A DNA stretch of 64,000 nt from CBDBND01 sp965262665 (GCA_965262665.1 CBDHFR010000004.1:3410001-3474000); one strand, 5' to 3'. Numbered from the stretch's first letter, positions 44,616 through 54,500 are shown. Translations and numbers: made by a program. The notes: generated by a model not told the origin, from the letters alone.

Positions 44616-45440
44616 CTACTCGCGCGCATTAAAGGCGATGCTCAGTTGATGATGTGTGCTGCTGTTGCCGTTTGGTTCGAATTGCCAAAATGACAAAGCC
44701 ATCGCAGCGGAAATATCAAACACCGTCGGTGGGTCGGCGGCCAGCACCACCACATCACGAACGGCTCCGTCTGGCCAAAGGCGAAAATCAAGCAGTACCC
44801 AACCTTTGTTGGTGGCAACATCCGGTGGATAAATGGGTGGAATGCGGACGATTGCCTTGGGTTGCTGGGAAGCAACCGACGATGTGGCGTTGCGCACCCG
44901 CTGAGCGGCTGCATTCACCGCGCTCTCACCGCCGGCGGCCCGCAAGGCTTCGTGCATGAATCCTGTATCCGCGGCCAAGTTGCGGAACAGAGGTTCGATC
45001 ACCGTGTAGGCTTCTGTCAACGTCGAAACGGCTGATTCACTGTCCCCAACGCCGGTCTGTGCCCGGCCCAATTCATACCGGGCAATCGCTGTCCGTAACC
45101 GGGTGTCAGACATCGTTTCGTCGTAAACACTGAGCGCGCTTTCCAGAACAGAAACGGCCGCTTCAAATTGACCCGTTCCATTTAATGCGCGCCCGAGAAC
45201 GACGGCCATGTCGGCCGTGCGGCTTGCCGTCGCACCGTAACTACGCTCCGCCAGATCAAGCGCATTTTGTGCTTCACGGACTAGATCGTCGGATGGAGCG
45301 ACGGAGAGGGTGCGTAGGTAAACGCTTTGCACCACTTCGGTATTGCGCCGATCCATCTCAGATTGTGCACGGCTTTCTCCCGGCACAAACAAACCCGTGA
45401 TGAGAATGCTCAATAGCGCAGGGTAGACAAACGTGCGCAT
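44616..45440 (-). CDS. Secreted TPR protein with TonB C-terminal-like domain
   Basis: A 274-residue protein from the ATG at 45440, behind a strong AGGAGG site, with signal peptide MRTFVYPALLSILITGLFVP. Residues ~35-170 form TPR-like helices (VVLGRALNGTGQFEAAVSVL, YELGRAQTGVGDSESAVSTL). The final ~80 residues match a TonB C-terminal domain: VRIPPIYPPDVATNKGWVLL, DFRLWPDGAVRDVVVLAADP, ALSFWQFEPN. Such proteins couple or assist outer-membrane functions, though without ExbB/ExbD genes here the role is open. The N-terminal membrane helix of classical TonB is replaced by a cleavable-looking signal. Confidence 0.75.
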   Translation of the reverse strand: MRTFVYPALLSILITGLFVPGESRAQSEMDRRNTEVVQSVYLRTLSVAPSDDLVREAQNALDLAERSYGATASRTADMAVVLGRALNGTGQFEAAVSVLESALSVYDETMSDTRLRTAIARYELGRAQTGVGDSESAVSTLTEAYTVIEPLFRNLAADTGFMHEALRAAGGESAVNAAAQRVRNATSSVASQQPKAIVRIPPIYPPDVATNKGWVLLDFRLWPDGAVRDVVVLAADPPTVFDISAAMALSFWQFEPNGNSSTHHQLSIAFNARE

Positions 45441-45528
45441 GGCATGGTCCTCCTTAGAGTGCGGAATGCACGCGATTGAATACAGAGGGTAAGTGTAAGC
45501 GCTCTCGGCGGCGATGGCTAACGCTGTC

Positions 45529-47904
45529 TTATTCCGCAGCAATCGGTATCGGTGCGTTGATGCCCGCATGCTGGACGATGACGTCGGCCACGGCATCGAC
45601 CACCGCTTCGGTATCAACGCCATATTCCCGGTAGAGGTCGGCGATATTGCCGGCTTGGCCAAACCGGTCCACGCCCAAGGCCTCACAGCGTTGGCCGAGA
45701 ACGGAGCCGAGCCAACCTAAAGCCAACGGGTGACCGTCATGGACGGTGACCAACGTGGCCTCTGGGGACAAATCCGATAACAGCCGTTCAATGGGACTTC
45801 TCGCTCCTGTCCGGCCCGCTTTCCGGGCCTGTGCCGCTGCCGTCCAACCACCATGGAGTCGGTCTGGTGAAGTGATGGCCAGCAGGCCTGCGCCGGGCAA
45901 ATCTTCGCGGATGATGTCAAACGCAGCCTTGGCTTCGGAGGCAACGACCCCGCAATAGGCAAGGGCAAACTCTGATCCGGGACTTGGTGCAACCGCCCAA
46001 TAGGCGCCGGTCAAAATGCCGGCCTCAAGAGCGGGAGTCATGGCCCTGTCAGGCTGGTCGATGGGCCGGGTCGACAGGCGGAGATACACGGAGTTGCCAT
46101 CGGGTTTCTGCATGTGGGTGAAACCCCAGGCCATCACGGCCGCCAATTCATCGGCGTAGGCCGGCTCAAAGGCTGCCAGGCTGGCATGGCCGATGCCGAT
46201 TAAAGGTGTGAAGATGGATTGATGGGCACCCCCTTCCGGCCCCAACGAAATGCCGCTCGGTGTGGCCACCAACATAAACCGTGCATCTTGGTAGCAAGCG
46301 TAGGTCATGGCATCGAGGCCGCGGGCGATGAATGGATCGTAAAGAGTGCCCACTGGGAGCAAGCGCTGGCCGAACAGATCGTGGGAAAGACCCAAAGCAC
46401 TAAGCAGTAAAAAAAGATTGTTTTCGGCTATGCCCAACTCAATGTGTTGACCCTGGGGTTGCTGACTCCACTTTTGCGGCGACGGTACATGCATCTGGCG
46501 GAAAATGTCTTCGCGCCGTTTGATGTGGAACGGGCTGCGCTGGTTGACCCAGCCGCCCAAATTGGTGGACACCGTGACATCAGGTGACGTGGTCACAATA
46601 CGGGAGGCGAGATCAGACGATCCGCGCCCCAAGTCATTCATAATTTTACCAAAGGCGTCTTGAGTGGACAGGGCCGCACCTGCTGGTGCCGGTAATTTCG
46701 GCACATCAATGACTGGTGTCGTGCCTTCTTGACGTTCTCTCGGAATTCGTTGGGCATAAGGAATGCTGGACAAAAAGGAGTCCACAGCGTCCGGAGTGAG
46801 GCCCAGGCCGGCATATTTGTCCCATTCCTGCCCTTTAGTGATGCCCAACGAAGACCGGTACTGATCAATCTGCCTGTCATTAAGAATGCCCGCATGATTG
46901 TCTTTGTGACCGGCCAGGGGCAATCCGTAGCCCTTAATCGTATAGGCGATAAAACAATGGGGCCGGTCATCACGTTCAGCATTATCGAAAGCCCGAAGGA
47001 TGGCCTTCATGTCGTGGCCGCCAAGATTAGTCATCAGGGTATGAAGAGCTTCATCGTCATGGTCGTCGAGGAAAGCCTTTAGTCCCTTGGAGCCTTTGAG
47101 GTCGGCCTTCAGCGCTTCACGCCAAGCTTTGCCGCCTTGAAAAGTCAGAGCGGAGTAAGCTTGATTGGGGCAGTCATCGATCCAATTTTTTAAAGCCGGG
47201 CCAATGGGCGTTTCAAAAGCGGCCTGAAGTTTCAGTCCGTACTTGAGCATCACCACATTCCAATTTACGGCCGAGAAGAAGCCGGTGATGCGGTTGAACA
47301 GCCGGTCGTTGACGACCCCATCCAAACTTTGTCGGTTGTAATCAATGATCCACCAACAATTGCCGATTTCGTGCTTCCATCCTTCCAGCAACGCTTCGAA
47401 CACATTGCCTTCATCAAGCTCCGCATCGCCCATGCAACCGATCATGCGGCCTTTGGGTGTGCCTTCATCAACGAGGTCATGGGAATGGATGTAATCCTGC
47501 ACCAGCGAGGCAAACAACGTTTCTGCCACTCCGAGACCAACTGACCCGGTTGAAAAATCCACATCCGCTTTGTCCTTAGTGCGTGACGGATAGGGCTGCA
47601 CGCCGCCAAAGCCGCGAAAGTTTTTGATGCGGTCTAAGGTCTGATTGCCAAGTAGATATTGAATGGCGTGAAACACCGGTCCCGCGTGAGGTTTAACGGC
47701 AACCCGGTCGTGCGGTCTCAGAGTGTGGAGAAACAGGGCTGTCATCACTGACACCATGGACGCACAGGATGCCTGATGACCGCCCACCTTCACGCCGTCT
47801 GACTTGGGGCGGATGTTGTTGGCCTGATGGATCATCCATGTCGCCAGCCAGAGGATCTTCTTTTCCAGGGCTTGTAACGTGGTGAGGGTGTCGTGCGCAG
47901 CCAT
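45529..47904 (-). CDS. Thiamine-diphosphate E1/transketolase-like enzyme (AceE/MdeB type)
   Basis: A 791-residue ThDP enzyme, with the start at ATG 47904 behind GGAGGTGACC. The N-terminal half has GCMGDAELDEGNVFEALLEG leading to WWIIDYNRQSLDG, the GDx(~26)N cofactor motif. The C-terminal half has QHIELGIAENNLFLLLSALG and TPSGISLGPEGGAHQSIFTP, typical of the homodimeric pyruvate dehydrogenase E1 and transketolase group. It is shorter than AceE (~890). It is divergent from an Lrp-family regulator, an arrangement like that of the Pseudomonas mde operon, where MdeB is a 2-oxobutyrate dehydrogenase E1. No E2/E3 genes are adjacent, so the exact substrate is unknown. Confidence 0.8.
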   Translation of the reverse strand: MAAHDTLTTLQALEKKILWLATWMIHQANNIRPKSDGVKVGGHQASCASMVSVMTALFLHTLRPHDRVAVKPHAGPVFHAIQYLLGNQTLDRIKNFRGFGGVQPYPSRTKDKADVDFSTGSVGLGVAETLFASLVQDYIHSHDLVDEGTPKGRMIGCMGDAELDEGNVFEALLEGWKHEIGNCWWIIDYNRQSLDGVVNDRLFNRITGFFSAVNWNVVMLKYGLKLQAAFETPIGPALKNWIDDCPNQAYSALTFQGGKAWREALKADLKGSKGLKAFLDDHDDEALHTLMTNLGGHDMKAILRAFDNAERDDRPHCFIAYTIKGYGLPLAGHKDNHAGILNDRQIDQYRSSLGITKGQEWDKYAGLGLTPDAVDSFLSSIPYAQRIPRERQEGTTPVIDVPKLPAPAGAALSTQDAFGKIMNDLGRGSSDLASRIVTTSPDVTVSTNLGGWVNQRSPFHIKRREDIFRQMHVPSPQKWSQQPQGQHIELGIAENNLFLLLSALGLSHDLFGQRLLPVGTLYDPFIARGLDAMTYACYQDARFMLVATPSGISLGPEGGAHQSIFTPLIGIGHASLAAFEPAYADELAAVMAWGFTHMQKPDGNSVYLRLSTRPIDQPDRAMTPALEAGILTGAYWAVAPSPGSEFALAYCGVVASEAKAAFDIIREDLPGAGLLAITSPDRLHGGWTAAAQARKAGRTGARSPIERLLSDLSPEATLVTVHDGHPLALGWLGSVLGQRCEALGVDRFGQAGNIADLYREYGVDTEAVVDAVADVIVQHAGINAPIPIAAE

Positions 47905-48029
47905 GGTCACCTCCGGTCATTTGAGGCCCCAACCTAACGCAGCGCTGCCCGCAGGTCCTTGCGAAGGCTTGCATTTCTAGGCTCTCTAACGCAACTTTTA
48001 GTAATAATATGAAAGAAAAGAGGTGGATA

Positions 48030-48509
48030 ATGCCAAAATTGACCATAGATGAGATCGATCTTAAAATCCTGCACAACATGCAGGACGACGCCCGTCTAAC
48101 CAATGTGGATTTGGCCGAGCGGGTCGGGCTGTCTCCCTCCCCATGCCTGCGCCGTCTGCGCCGTTTGGAAGACGACGGTGTCATCCAGGGTTACATGACC
48201 TTTGTCGACCAAACGCAGGTGGGCTTACCGGTCAGTGTGTTCGTAAGTGTTGCCTTGAAGGAACAGTCAGAGACTGCATTGGAAGAGTTTGAAACAGCCG
48301 TCACGGTCTTACCGGAGGTTATGGAGTGTTACCTCATGACCGGTACGAGCGATTATCTCCTGCGCGTCGTTGCTCAAGATCTCGCCGATTATGAGCGGTT
48401 TCTTAAACACCACCTCACCCGCATTTCGGTCATCGCCAGCATTCAATCTAGTTTCGCTCTCAAACAAGTGATTTACCGTACGGCTCTGCCGTTAGCGGCA
48501 ACCGAATAG
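48030..48509 (+). CDS. Lrp/AsnC-family transcriptional regulator
   Basis: A 159-residue regulator. The start is ATG 48030 behind AGAGGTGG (an in-frame ATG at 48009 lies upstream). The N-terminal winged helix is typical: LTIDEIDLKILHNMQDDARL, TNVDLAERVGLSPSPCLRRL. The RAM ligand-binding domain follows, with GYMTFVDQTQVGLPVSVFVS and VMECYLMTGTSDYLLRVVAQ. These proteins form octamers that sense amino acids. It is divergent from the E1-like enzyme gene at 45529-47904, with 125 bp between the start codons, so it probably controls that gene in response to an amino acid. Confidence 0.93.
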   Translation: MPKLTIDEIDLKILHNMQDDARLTNVDLAERVGLSPSPCLRRLRRLEDDGVIQGYMTFVDQTQVGLPVSVFVSVALKEQSETALEEFETAVTVLPEVMECYLMTGTSDYLLRVVAQDLADYERFLKHHLTRISVIASIQSSFALKQVIYRTALPLAATE

Positions 48510-48597
48510 CCCTACTCTAGGGACGGTGGATAGGATCCGCATCTATGATTACCATGCGGGCCGTGATCGGAACTGGTAAGTGCGGCGAAGGGGACTC

Positions 48598-50223
48598 ATG
48601 CAAGGTTTGATGATGGAGGCGCCGCTGCTGATCACGTCGTTGATTCAGTTCGCAGCGCAACACCACAACGATACGGAAGTCATTACTCGCGGTGTCGAAG
48701 GACCAGTCCGCCGTACCACATACGGTGATCTGTACGGGCGAACCAATCAGTTGGCCAATGCCTTGATAGGCCTCGACATCAAACCCGGTGATCGCGTCGC
48801 CACTTTGGCATGGAACACAGACCGGCATCTTGAATTGTACTATGCCGTCTCTGGAATTGGAGCGATCTGCCACACGGTAAATCTACGCCTGGACGACCAA
48901 GAACTGATTTACATTCTCAACCATGCCGAAGATCGCGTTTTGTTTTTCGATCTTGACCTTGCGGAGACCGTCTCCCGTATCGCACCCCAACTCAAATCCG
49001 TCGAGCGCTTTTGTGTCATGACGGATGAGGCGAATGTGCCCGACGACAGTCCGTCGCAGACCATTGCGTACGAATCACTTATTGGGCCGGAGACCAGCTC
49101 ATTCTCATGGCCAACTTTTGACGAAAATACCGCAGCTTCGATGTGCTACACATCCGGGACAACAGGTCACCCCAAAGGCGTCCTGTACAGTCACCGGTCG
49201 ACCGTTTTGCACGCCATGGCCTGCTGTTTTTCCAGCACCCTTAATCTCCGAACGGACGACGTCGTTCTGCCGGTGGTTCCCATGTTTCACGTTAACGCTT
49301 GGGGAATACCGTACTCTGCTCCGATTGGTGGTGCGCCAATCGCAATGCCCGGGCCAAAACTAGACGGGGAAAGTCTGTTTAGCCTGATGGACGCGGAGGG
49401 CGTTACCATCGCGCTGGGTGTGCCAACCGTATGGATGGGTCTTCTTGATCACATGGACACTGTAGGCCGCAAACCCAATGGGTTTGACCGCGTCGTCATT
49501 GGCGGTGCCGCTGCGTCGGAGGCCATCATAAATCGTTTTGAGTTGGACCACGGCGTCACCGTCCACCACGCCTGGGGGATGACGGAAATGAGCCCCATCG
49601 GAGTGGTCAATTCTCTAAAACCCAAATTCTTGGACCTGCCCAGAGATCAGCAGATGCCCATCAAACTGAAACAGGGGCGTGCGGTCTACGGTGTTGATAT
49701 GCGTATTGTAGATGATGACGGCACCATATTGCCCAACGACGGTCAAACATCCGGTCATCTTCATGTGAGAGGCCCTTGGATTGTCGATACCTATTTTAAG
49801 TCAGAGCAAAATGCGCTCACCAAAGATGGATGGTTCGATACTGGCGATATCGCAACCCTGGATCCAGATGGGTATATGCACGTCACGGACCGGGCCAAGG
49901 ACATAATCAAATCCGGTGGCGAATGGATTAGCTCTTTGGGTCTGGAGAATGCTGCTATGGGGCATGAGCTGATCAAACAGGCAGCCGTTATCGGCGTGCC
50001 GCATCCCAAATGGCAGGAACGGCCACTATTAATTTGTACGCCTGTGGGAGAGGAACGACCGTCGCTTGAGGAGATCCGCACATTCCTTGCCCACAAAGTT
50101 CCCAAGCTATGGCTGCCCGATGCGCTGGAATGGGTTGATGAATTGCCCTTGGGGGCGACGGGCAAGGTCCTGAAAGCGGAGCTTCGCCAGTCTTTTTCTG
50201 GCTACACCCTAGCCGTTAAATAA
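48598..50223 (+). CDS. Acyl-CoA synthetase (AMP-forming)
   Basis: A 541-residue ANL-superfamily ligase that activates a fatty or other carboxylic acid to acyl-AMP and then acyl-CoA. The P-loop motif is CYTSGTTGHPKGVLYSHRST. VTVHHAWGMTEMSPIG marks the adenylate pocket. KDGWFDTGDIATLDPDGYMH is the hinge region, and the catalytic lysine is in LPLGATGKVLKAELR. The KDIIKSGGEWISSLGLEN segment is typical of medium/long-chain ligases, with LGL in place of the common IEL/VDL. The start is ATG 48598. It lies downstream of the Lrp gene on the same strand. Confidence 0.92.
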   Translation: MQGLMMEAPLLITSLIQFAAQHHNDTEVITRGVEGPVRRTTYGDLYGRTNQLANALIGLDIKPGDRVATLAWNTDRHLELYYAVSGIGAICHTVNLRLDDQELIYILNHAEDRVLFFDLDLAETVSRIAPQLKSVERFCVMTDEANVPDDSPSQTIAYESLIGPETSSFSWPTFDENTAASMCYTSGTTGHPKGVLYSHRSTVLHAMACCFSSTLNLRTDDVVLPVVPMFHVNAWGIPYSAPIGGAPIAMPGPKLDGESLFSLMDAEGVTIALGVPTVWMGLLDHMDTVGRKPNGFDRVVIGGAAASEAIINRFELDHGVTVHHAWGMTEMSPIGVVNSLKPKFLDLPRDQQMPIKLKQGRAVYGVDMRIVDDDGTILPNDGQTSGHLHVRGPWIVDTYFKSEQNALTKDGWFDTGDIATLDPDGYMHVTDRAKDIIKSGGEWISSLGLENAAMGHELIKQAAVIGVPHPKWQERPLLICTPVGEERPSLEEIRTFLAHKVPKLWLPDALEWVDELPLGATGKVLKAELRQSFSGYTLAVK

Positions 50224-50279
50224 ACGCTTGGACTTGTTTCCAACGGCGGTATTCGCCCATAAAGGGGCAATTCTGCCTC

Positions 50280-51362
50280 CTAGTGGATTGATTCCAACGT
50301 TTGGAACCCTCTGTTTCGTGCGGCGATGATATGATCGGGGTCGGCTTTCCAGATCAAGGGTTTTGGGTTTGCGTCATTGTATTCGCGGACAAAGCGGTTG
50401 ATGGCGGCCTGAAGGTCGACGACGGATTGGAAGACGCCACACTTGAGCCCGCGCCGCGTGAGTTTGGCGAAGAAGCCCTCGACGGCATTGAGCCACGAGC
50501 ACGAGGTCGGCGTGAAGTGGAAGGTCCAGTGTGGATGGCGGGCGAGCCAGGCGCGGACCTTGTCCTTCTTGTGCGCAGCGTAGTTGTCGAGGATGACGTG
50601 GACGGCCTTGTCCGTCGGCACCTCGCGCTCGATGCGGTTGAGGAAGCGGATGAACTCCTGATGGCGGTGGCGCTGCATGTTCTGTGCGATGACCGTACCG
50701 TCCAGCACGTTGAGCGCGGCGAACAGCGTCGTCGTGCCATGCCGTTTGTAATCATAGGTCATCGTACCGGCGCGGCCCTTCTTCATCGGCAGGCCGGGTT
50801 GGGTGCGGTCGAGAGCCTGGATCTGCGACTTCTCATCAACCGACAGCACCACGGCATGGGCCGGCGGGTCGACATACAAGCCGACGATATCCGTGAGCTT
50901 CTCGGCAAAGGCGGGATCATTGGAGAGCTTGAAGTGCCGCCAGCGGTGCGGGCTGAGGCCATGGGCCTTCCAGATCGCCTGGACCGCCGCCGCCGCGACG
51001 CCAGCAACCTTCGCCATCGCGCGCAGCGTCCAGTGGGTCGCCTCGTGCGGCGGCGCTTGCTGGGTCAGGCGGACGATCTCGGCGACGCGCTCCGGCGGGA
51101 TCGGCGCTTTGCCAGGCGGACGGGACTTGTCGCGAAGCAAGCCGTTGACACCCTCGTGCATGAACCGCTCCTGCCAGCGCCACACGCAGGTCTTGGACTT
51201 GCCGGTCGCGCGCATGATCGCCGAAGTGCCGAGCCCCGCGTCGGTCTTCAGGATGATCCGCGCCCGCCAGAGGTGTTTCTGCGCGCTCTTCGGGTCCGCG
51301 ACGATCCCTTGCAATCGCTGACGGTCGCCAGACGTGACAGTAAAATGGATGCCGGTACGCAT
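50280..51362 (-). CDS. IS630-family transposase
   Basis: An intact ~360-residue transposase; the ATG at 51362 (MRTGIHFTVTSGDRQRLQGI) is favoured, with two earlier in-frame ATGs. The N-terminal HTH is ARIILKTDAGLGTSAIMRAT, followed by a second HTH WTLRAMAKVAGVAAAAVQAI. The DDE residues are in VVLSVDEKSQIQALDRTQPG (Asp), VHVILDNYAAHKKDKVRAWL (Asp) and CSWLNAVEGFFAKLTRRGLK (Glu), all present. The last codon is CAC at the element edge. The stop TAG is formed by the TA target plus the next flanking base. Confidence 0.93.
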   Translation of the reverse strand: MRTGIHFTVTSGDRQRLQGIVADPKSAQKHLWRARIILKTDAGLGTSAIMRATGKSKTCVWRWQERFMHEGVNGLLRDKSRPPGKAPIPPERVAEIVRLTQQAPPHEATHWTLRAMAKVAGVAAAAVQAIWKAHGLSPHRWRHFKLSNDPAFAEKLTDIVGLYVDPPAHAVVLSVDEKSQIQALDRTQPGLPMKKGRAGTMTYDYKRHGTTTLFAALNVLDGTVIAQNMQRHRHQEFIRFLNRIEREVPTDKAVHVILDNYAAHKKDKVRAWLARHPHWTFHFTPTSCSWLNAVEGFFAKLTRRGLKCGVFQSVVDLQAAINRFVREYNDANPKPLIWKADPDHIIAARNRGFQTLESIH

Positions 51363-51433
51363 CGCACAGACTCGCATGACACCGCACAATACGGAATCCC
51401 AAAGCGGACTCTTTCGTTCCGGTCAATCCACTA
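50281..51433. mobile_element. Intact IS630-family insertion sequence (copy C)
   Basis: Flanked by TA (50281-50282 and 51432-51433), with perfect inverted ends GTGGATTGA / TCAATCCAC next to the TA. It is ~1.15 kb with one undamaged transposase gene. It lies between the acyl-CoA ligase and a broken gene of unknown function. It is a different IS630 subgroup from copies A and B. The transposase stop codon is completed by target DNA (see findings). Confidence 0.9.
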
Positions 51434-51509
51434 GGATCGTAATTTAAGCAAATTGTTACTAAATTAGAGCAGGGATAAGACGGGGACGCATAGGGTTTGC
51501 CACGACGTT

Positions 51510-53225
51510 ATGTTCGGACGCGCCACATTCGAAGTACAGCTTTTCAAAGACGACCGTTGGTCAATCAGCGAAGTCTGCAAAAGCGAATCTGTTGCTAAGA
51601 AAAAAGCGACGGAACTACTCGCTTTGAAAACGACCGCCGGCGTGCGGATTGTCAAAGAATCCCATTTTGGCAAAGACAACCATCGCGAAAGCGAAATCTT
51701 CAAAGAAATGAAGGAGACCAAGGAAGAGGAAGATCTCTCCGTCACCGGCGTCGACGACTCCCCGATCTGCGAGAAGGTCAGCGATTACTATAAGACCGCT
51801 AGCCGGACGACCATGGCCCGCTTGTTCGCGAAGTACCTCGAAAAACATGAAATGACACCGTTTGAGATGTTGCACAGTCACAACAATCTCAAACGCATGA
51901 TCAATTTCCAAACCATGGTGCCGTCCGCAGTTGACAAAACCTCAACTTTGCACGCCAGGGCGACAGGAAAGGGTACGCGTACCTGCCGCGATGACATTTT
52001 TGATGCCCTTGACATCATCGCGAAGAAAGCTCGTGAGGTTGAGCAGATGAAGTTGCCTGAATTAACCGATTCCTCTTTGGACGACGTGCTGGCCAAAATC
52101 GATGCCAAATTTGCGGACCAAGAGGACCGCACGTATATGGCCAATGTTGCGCTGACACGGGAGTCCATAAATTGGCGCGGTTGGATCGGCAAGATGGCTG
52201 AACTTTTACCGATGGCCCAGTCGCAAAAAGATCAGCGCACCAAGGATATGATTGATGAAATACTCGCGGACATTTTTATGGCGAAAACGGTCATTAAAGA
52301 TGTCATTGGTGTTTCAAAACACCTTGGCGATGCCATTCTACGCATGATCGATCTGGTGGAAGGTAAATGCGAGCCGAACAAGTTTGCAGCAGAGGATTTG
52401 CTCGAGTTACTCAATGCCCTTTTCGCGGCGTATCTGTTGCCCCGCTCCAAGCAAGTTATTTTTGATCGCCTCGAACGGGATTTAAACAGTGCGGTCCGTC
52501 TCACCAGCAGCGAAGACAAACATGATGACAAACCCTTCTTCGACATTCTGGTTGATCGGATCATACACGAAGATCATGTCGGCGGCGGCCACGCCCTGGT
52601 GACCGGCCTGACGGAACGCTGGGCCCGGCTGTATAACGTTGGTGGCGCTGGCGGCCGCACCAAAGCCATGCAAGGTATGTGCGAAAAATTGAAAACAGGC
52701 AAACGCGTCTTTATCTACTTGCTGGCTCTCTATGACGAAAAAGTCGACCCGGCCGTCCGCGCTTCAATCGAAAATCAACTTAAGCGCAGTGGGGCGGAAT
52801 TGAGTTCCATTCAAAAAATCGCACCGGAAGCCCGCACCGAGAAGACCCGGTTACAACAGGTGGCTTCGATCTAACGTCTGGTTCTTGAATCAAATTTGAA
52901 CGAAGAACTCATGGGCATGATGGCCAAGCGGTTCGACGACATCGTCGTCGACTACATCATCAGCGAAAAGTGATCGAGCGCATCGACAATAAAAGATTGA
53001 GCTTCCGGGAACGGGCTGAACGGTTGGTCAACTTCTGTGCATCAGGCGTGCTGACGGAAGGGCGGGCAACAGAGGTCGCCCGCAAAACCATCACCGATTA
53101 TCTCAAGCGCAAAGACTTTGTATCCGAATATACGGCCGACATCCCGGATCCCAGTGAAAAAGGAAGCGGCCGTGAGGGACTTCTATAAACTACTGTCCCA
53201 AACTGGTTTCGAAGTCTCCGTTTAG
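51510..53225 (+). pseudogene. Large protein of unknown function, three lesions
   Basis: I do not recognise the family. The ATG at 51510 opens 454 uninterrupted codons (MFGRATFEVQLFKDDRWSIS), rich in helices and charged residues (VVTGLTERWARLYNV-like segments, TKEEEDLSVTGVDD). A TAA at 52872-52874 follows QVASI, and the same frame goes on with RLVLESNLNEELMGMMAKRF. A missing A at 52966-52969 shifts to VIERIDNKRLSFRERAERLV and TITDYLKRKDFVSEYTADIP. An extra A at 53157-53161 precedes the tail EKEAAVRDFYKLLSQTGFEV. The restored protein would be ~570 residues. Its stop overlaps the convergent DoxX gene. Confidence 0.6.
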
Positions 53226-53698
53226 GCTGATCCACCCATATACTTCTGCCGCAGTAAGCGATCGACAGACCATTGGCCCGGTCCACGAACGATGATCGCC
53301 AACAAGAAAATCATCCAGGCATAGTGATTGAAGTCATTGTAGGCCGCATTGGCGCTGCCAAGGATGAACTGAATGGTCAATGCCATACCAAGGAGCGGCA
53401 GCGCTGCCAATCTGGAAGCTAGGCCGACTATGAGAAGAATGGGCATGGCTAATTCGAAGGCCGTGGCGAGATAGGCGGTGACCGTAAATGGCAGGACCGG
53501 CACCATATATTCGTATTCAAACAGGAAAAGGGTGCTTTCCCAGTCATCGAGCTTTTGCAGGCCCGAACGGAAAAAGACCAGGCCAATCCAGATTCGAATC
53601 AATAGATCGACAACAGGGGGGGCGACGGTCTCCAATTTACCAATGATGGGGCCGATGAATTCGGAAACTTTTGCTGTAGCAGTGGATGTCTCCGTCAT
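53222..53698 (-). CDS. DoxX-family membrane protein
   Basis: A 158-residue polytopic protein with four membrane helices. DoxX features are RIWIGLVFFRSGLQKLDDWE near the N-terminus and ATAFELAMPILLIVGLASRL. A short soluble N-terminus (TETSTATAKVSEFIGPIIGK) precedes the first helix. DoxX proteins often accompany DUF692/DUF2063 clusters, and here it follows bufC on the same strand with a ~35-bp gap, supporting one operon. Its role in that setting (quinone or metal-linked redox at the membrane) is not established. Confidence 0.88.
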   Translation of the reverse strand: MTETSTATAKVSEFIGPIIGKLETVAPPVVDLLIRIWIGLVFFRSGLQKLDDWESTLFLFEYEYMVPVLPFTVTAYLATAFELAMPILLIVGLASRLAALPLLGMALTIQFILGSANAAYNDFNHYAWMIFLLAIIVRGPGQWSVDRLLRQKYMGGSA

Positions 53699-53732
53699 TA
53701 CGTTTTCCTCCGGTTTTAAGTCTTTTCTATAT

Positions 53733-54500
53733 CTAGGTTTGAGAATTCAAGCCTGTCAGCGAGCCGTCCGCCAACAAGACGCGCAATGTATCCTGAAGAT
53801 CAAAGGTTGAGTCCTTTGCCAGGGCGGCACTTGTCGCCTCACCCAGCGGCGTGCTGGCGCCGATCAGGCGGAGCCACTCAAAAGCTCCCCGAGAGACGGG
53901 GCGTTGAACGACGAGCTGGCCGCGGCGCTGTACTAATCCTTGTTCGGCAACATCGAAATCTATTTCCGGTACCGCACTGTAATCCGGTTGATTGACTGTC
54001 CAGATTTTCAAAATAGGAAAGGCGGACTCAATCAATCTGACGGACGGATGAAAGGTGAAGACAACAGACTCCACACGCTCAGGGACGACATCCGCCAGGG
54101 TATTGGGATCCAAGGCGTCTTGATCGGCGGCAAAGTAGGATTCAATGCGCGCCCATTCCAAGCGGGCCACGTCGGGCAAATAGACCAGGGACTGGGCTGG
54201 CTCAAAGGTCTCCAGAAACCCCGGCAATGTTTCGCCATATCGATAAAGGGTCGGCCGCCGGGGTGGGTGACGTTCCAGAAAGGCGAGTGCGGCCGCCTGG
54301 AAAAAACGCTCTCCGACGATCCGTTCGGTGACCGGAAAGGCTGATTTCAGGACATCGGTTAGACTGTTGACTGTATTGGTCCGGTAGACACGCAGACGCC
54401 GTTCGCACGTTCCGCTGGATGCCAATACCTGTGGCACCAGCGCGCTGGTGTCGTTGGTCAACGCTACACCGGCAAATTCGCACTGGAGGTCATGCAACAC
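53733..54500 (-). CDS. bufC: DUF2063 protein, MNIO partner (BufC/HvfC type)
   Basis: A 255-residue cytoplasmic protein whose N-terminal DUF2063 domain (MLHDLQCEFAGVALTNDTSA; RLRVYRTNTVNSLTDVLKSA; VTERIVGERFFQAAALAFLE) is the substrate-recruiting partner of MNIO (DUF692) enzymes. The C-terminal half has ESVVFTFHPSVRLIESAFPI. It overlaps the DUF692 gene by 11 bp, with translation presumably coupled. Partner proteins of this kind bring the precursor peptide to the enzyme. No lesion is seen. Confidence 0.88.
   Translation of the reverse strand: MLHDLQCEFAGVALTNDTSALVPQVLASSGTCERRLRVYRTNTVNSLTDVLKSAFPVTERIVGERFFQAAALAFLERHPPRRPTLYRYGETLPGFLETFEPAQSLVYLPDVARLEWARIESYFAADQDALDPNTLADVVPERVESVVFTFHPSVRLIESAFPILKIWTVNQPDYSAVPEIDFDVAEQGLVQRRGQLVVQRPVSRGAFEWLRLIGASTPLGEATSAALAKDSTFDLQDTLRVLLADGSLTGLNSQT

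Noticed and set aside
50301..51434. A 377-residue plus-strand frame within IS630 copy C
   Set aside because: It is antisense to the intact transposase; its length reflects strong codon bias, not a gene.
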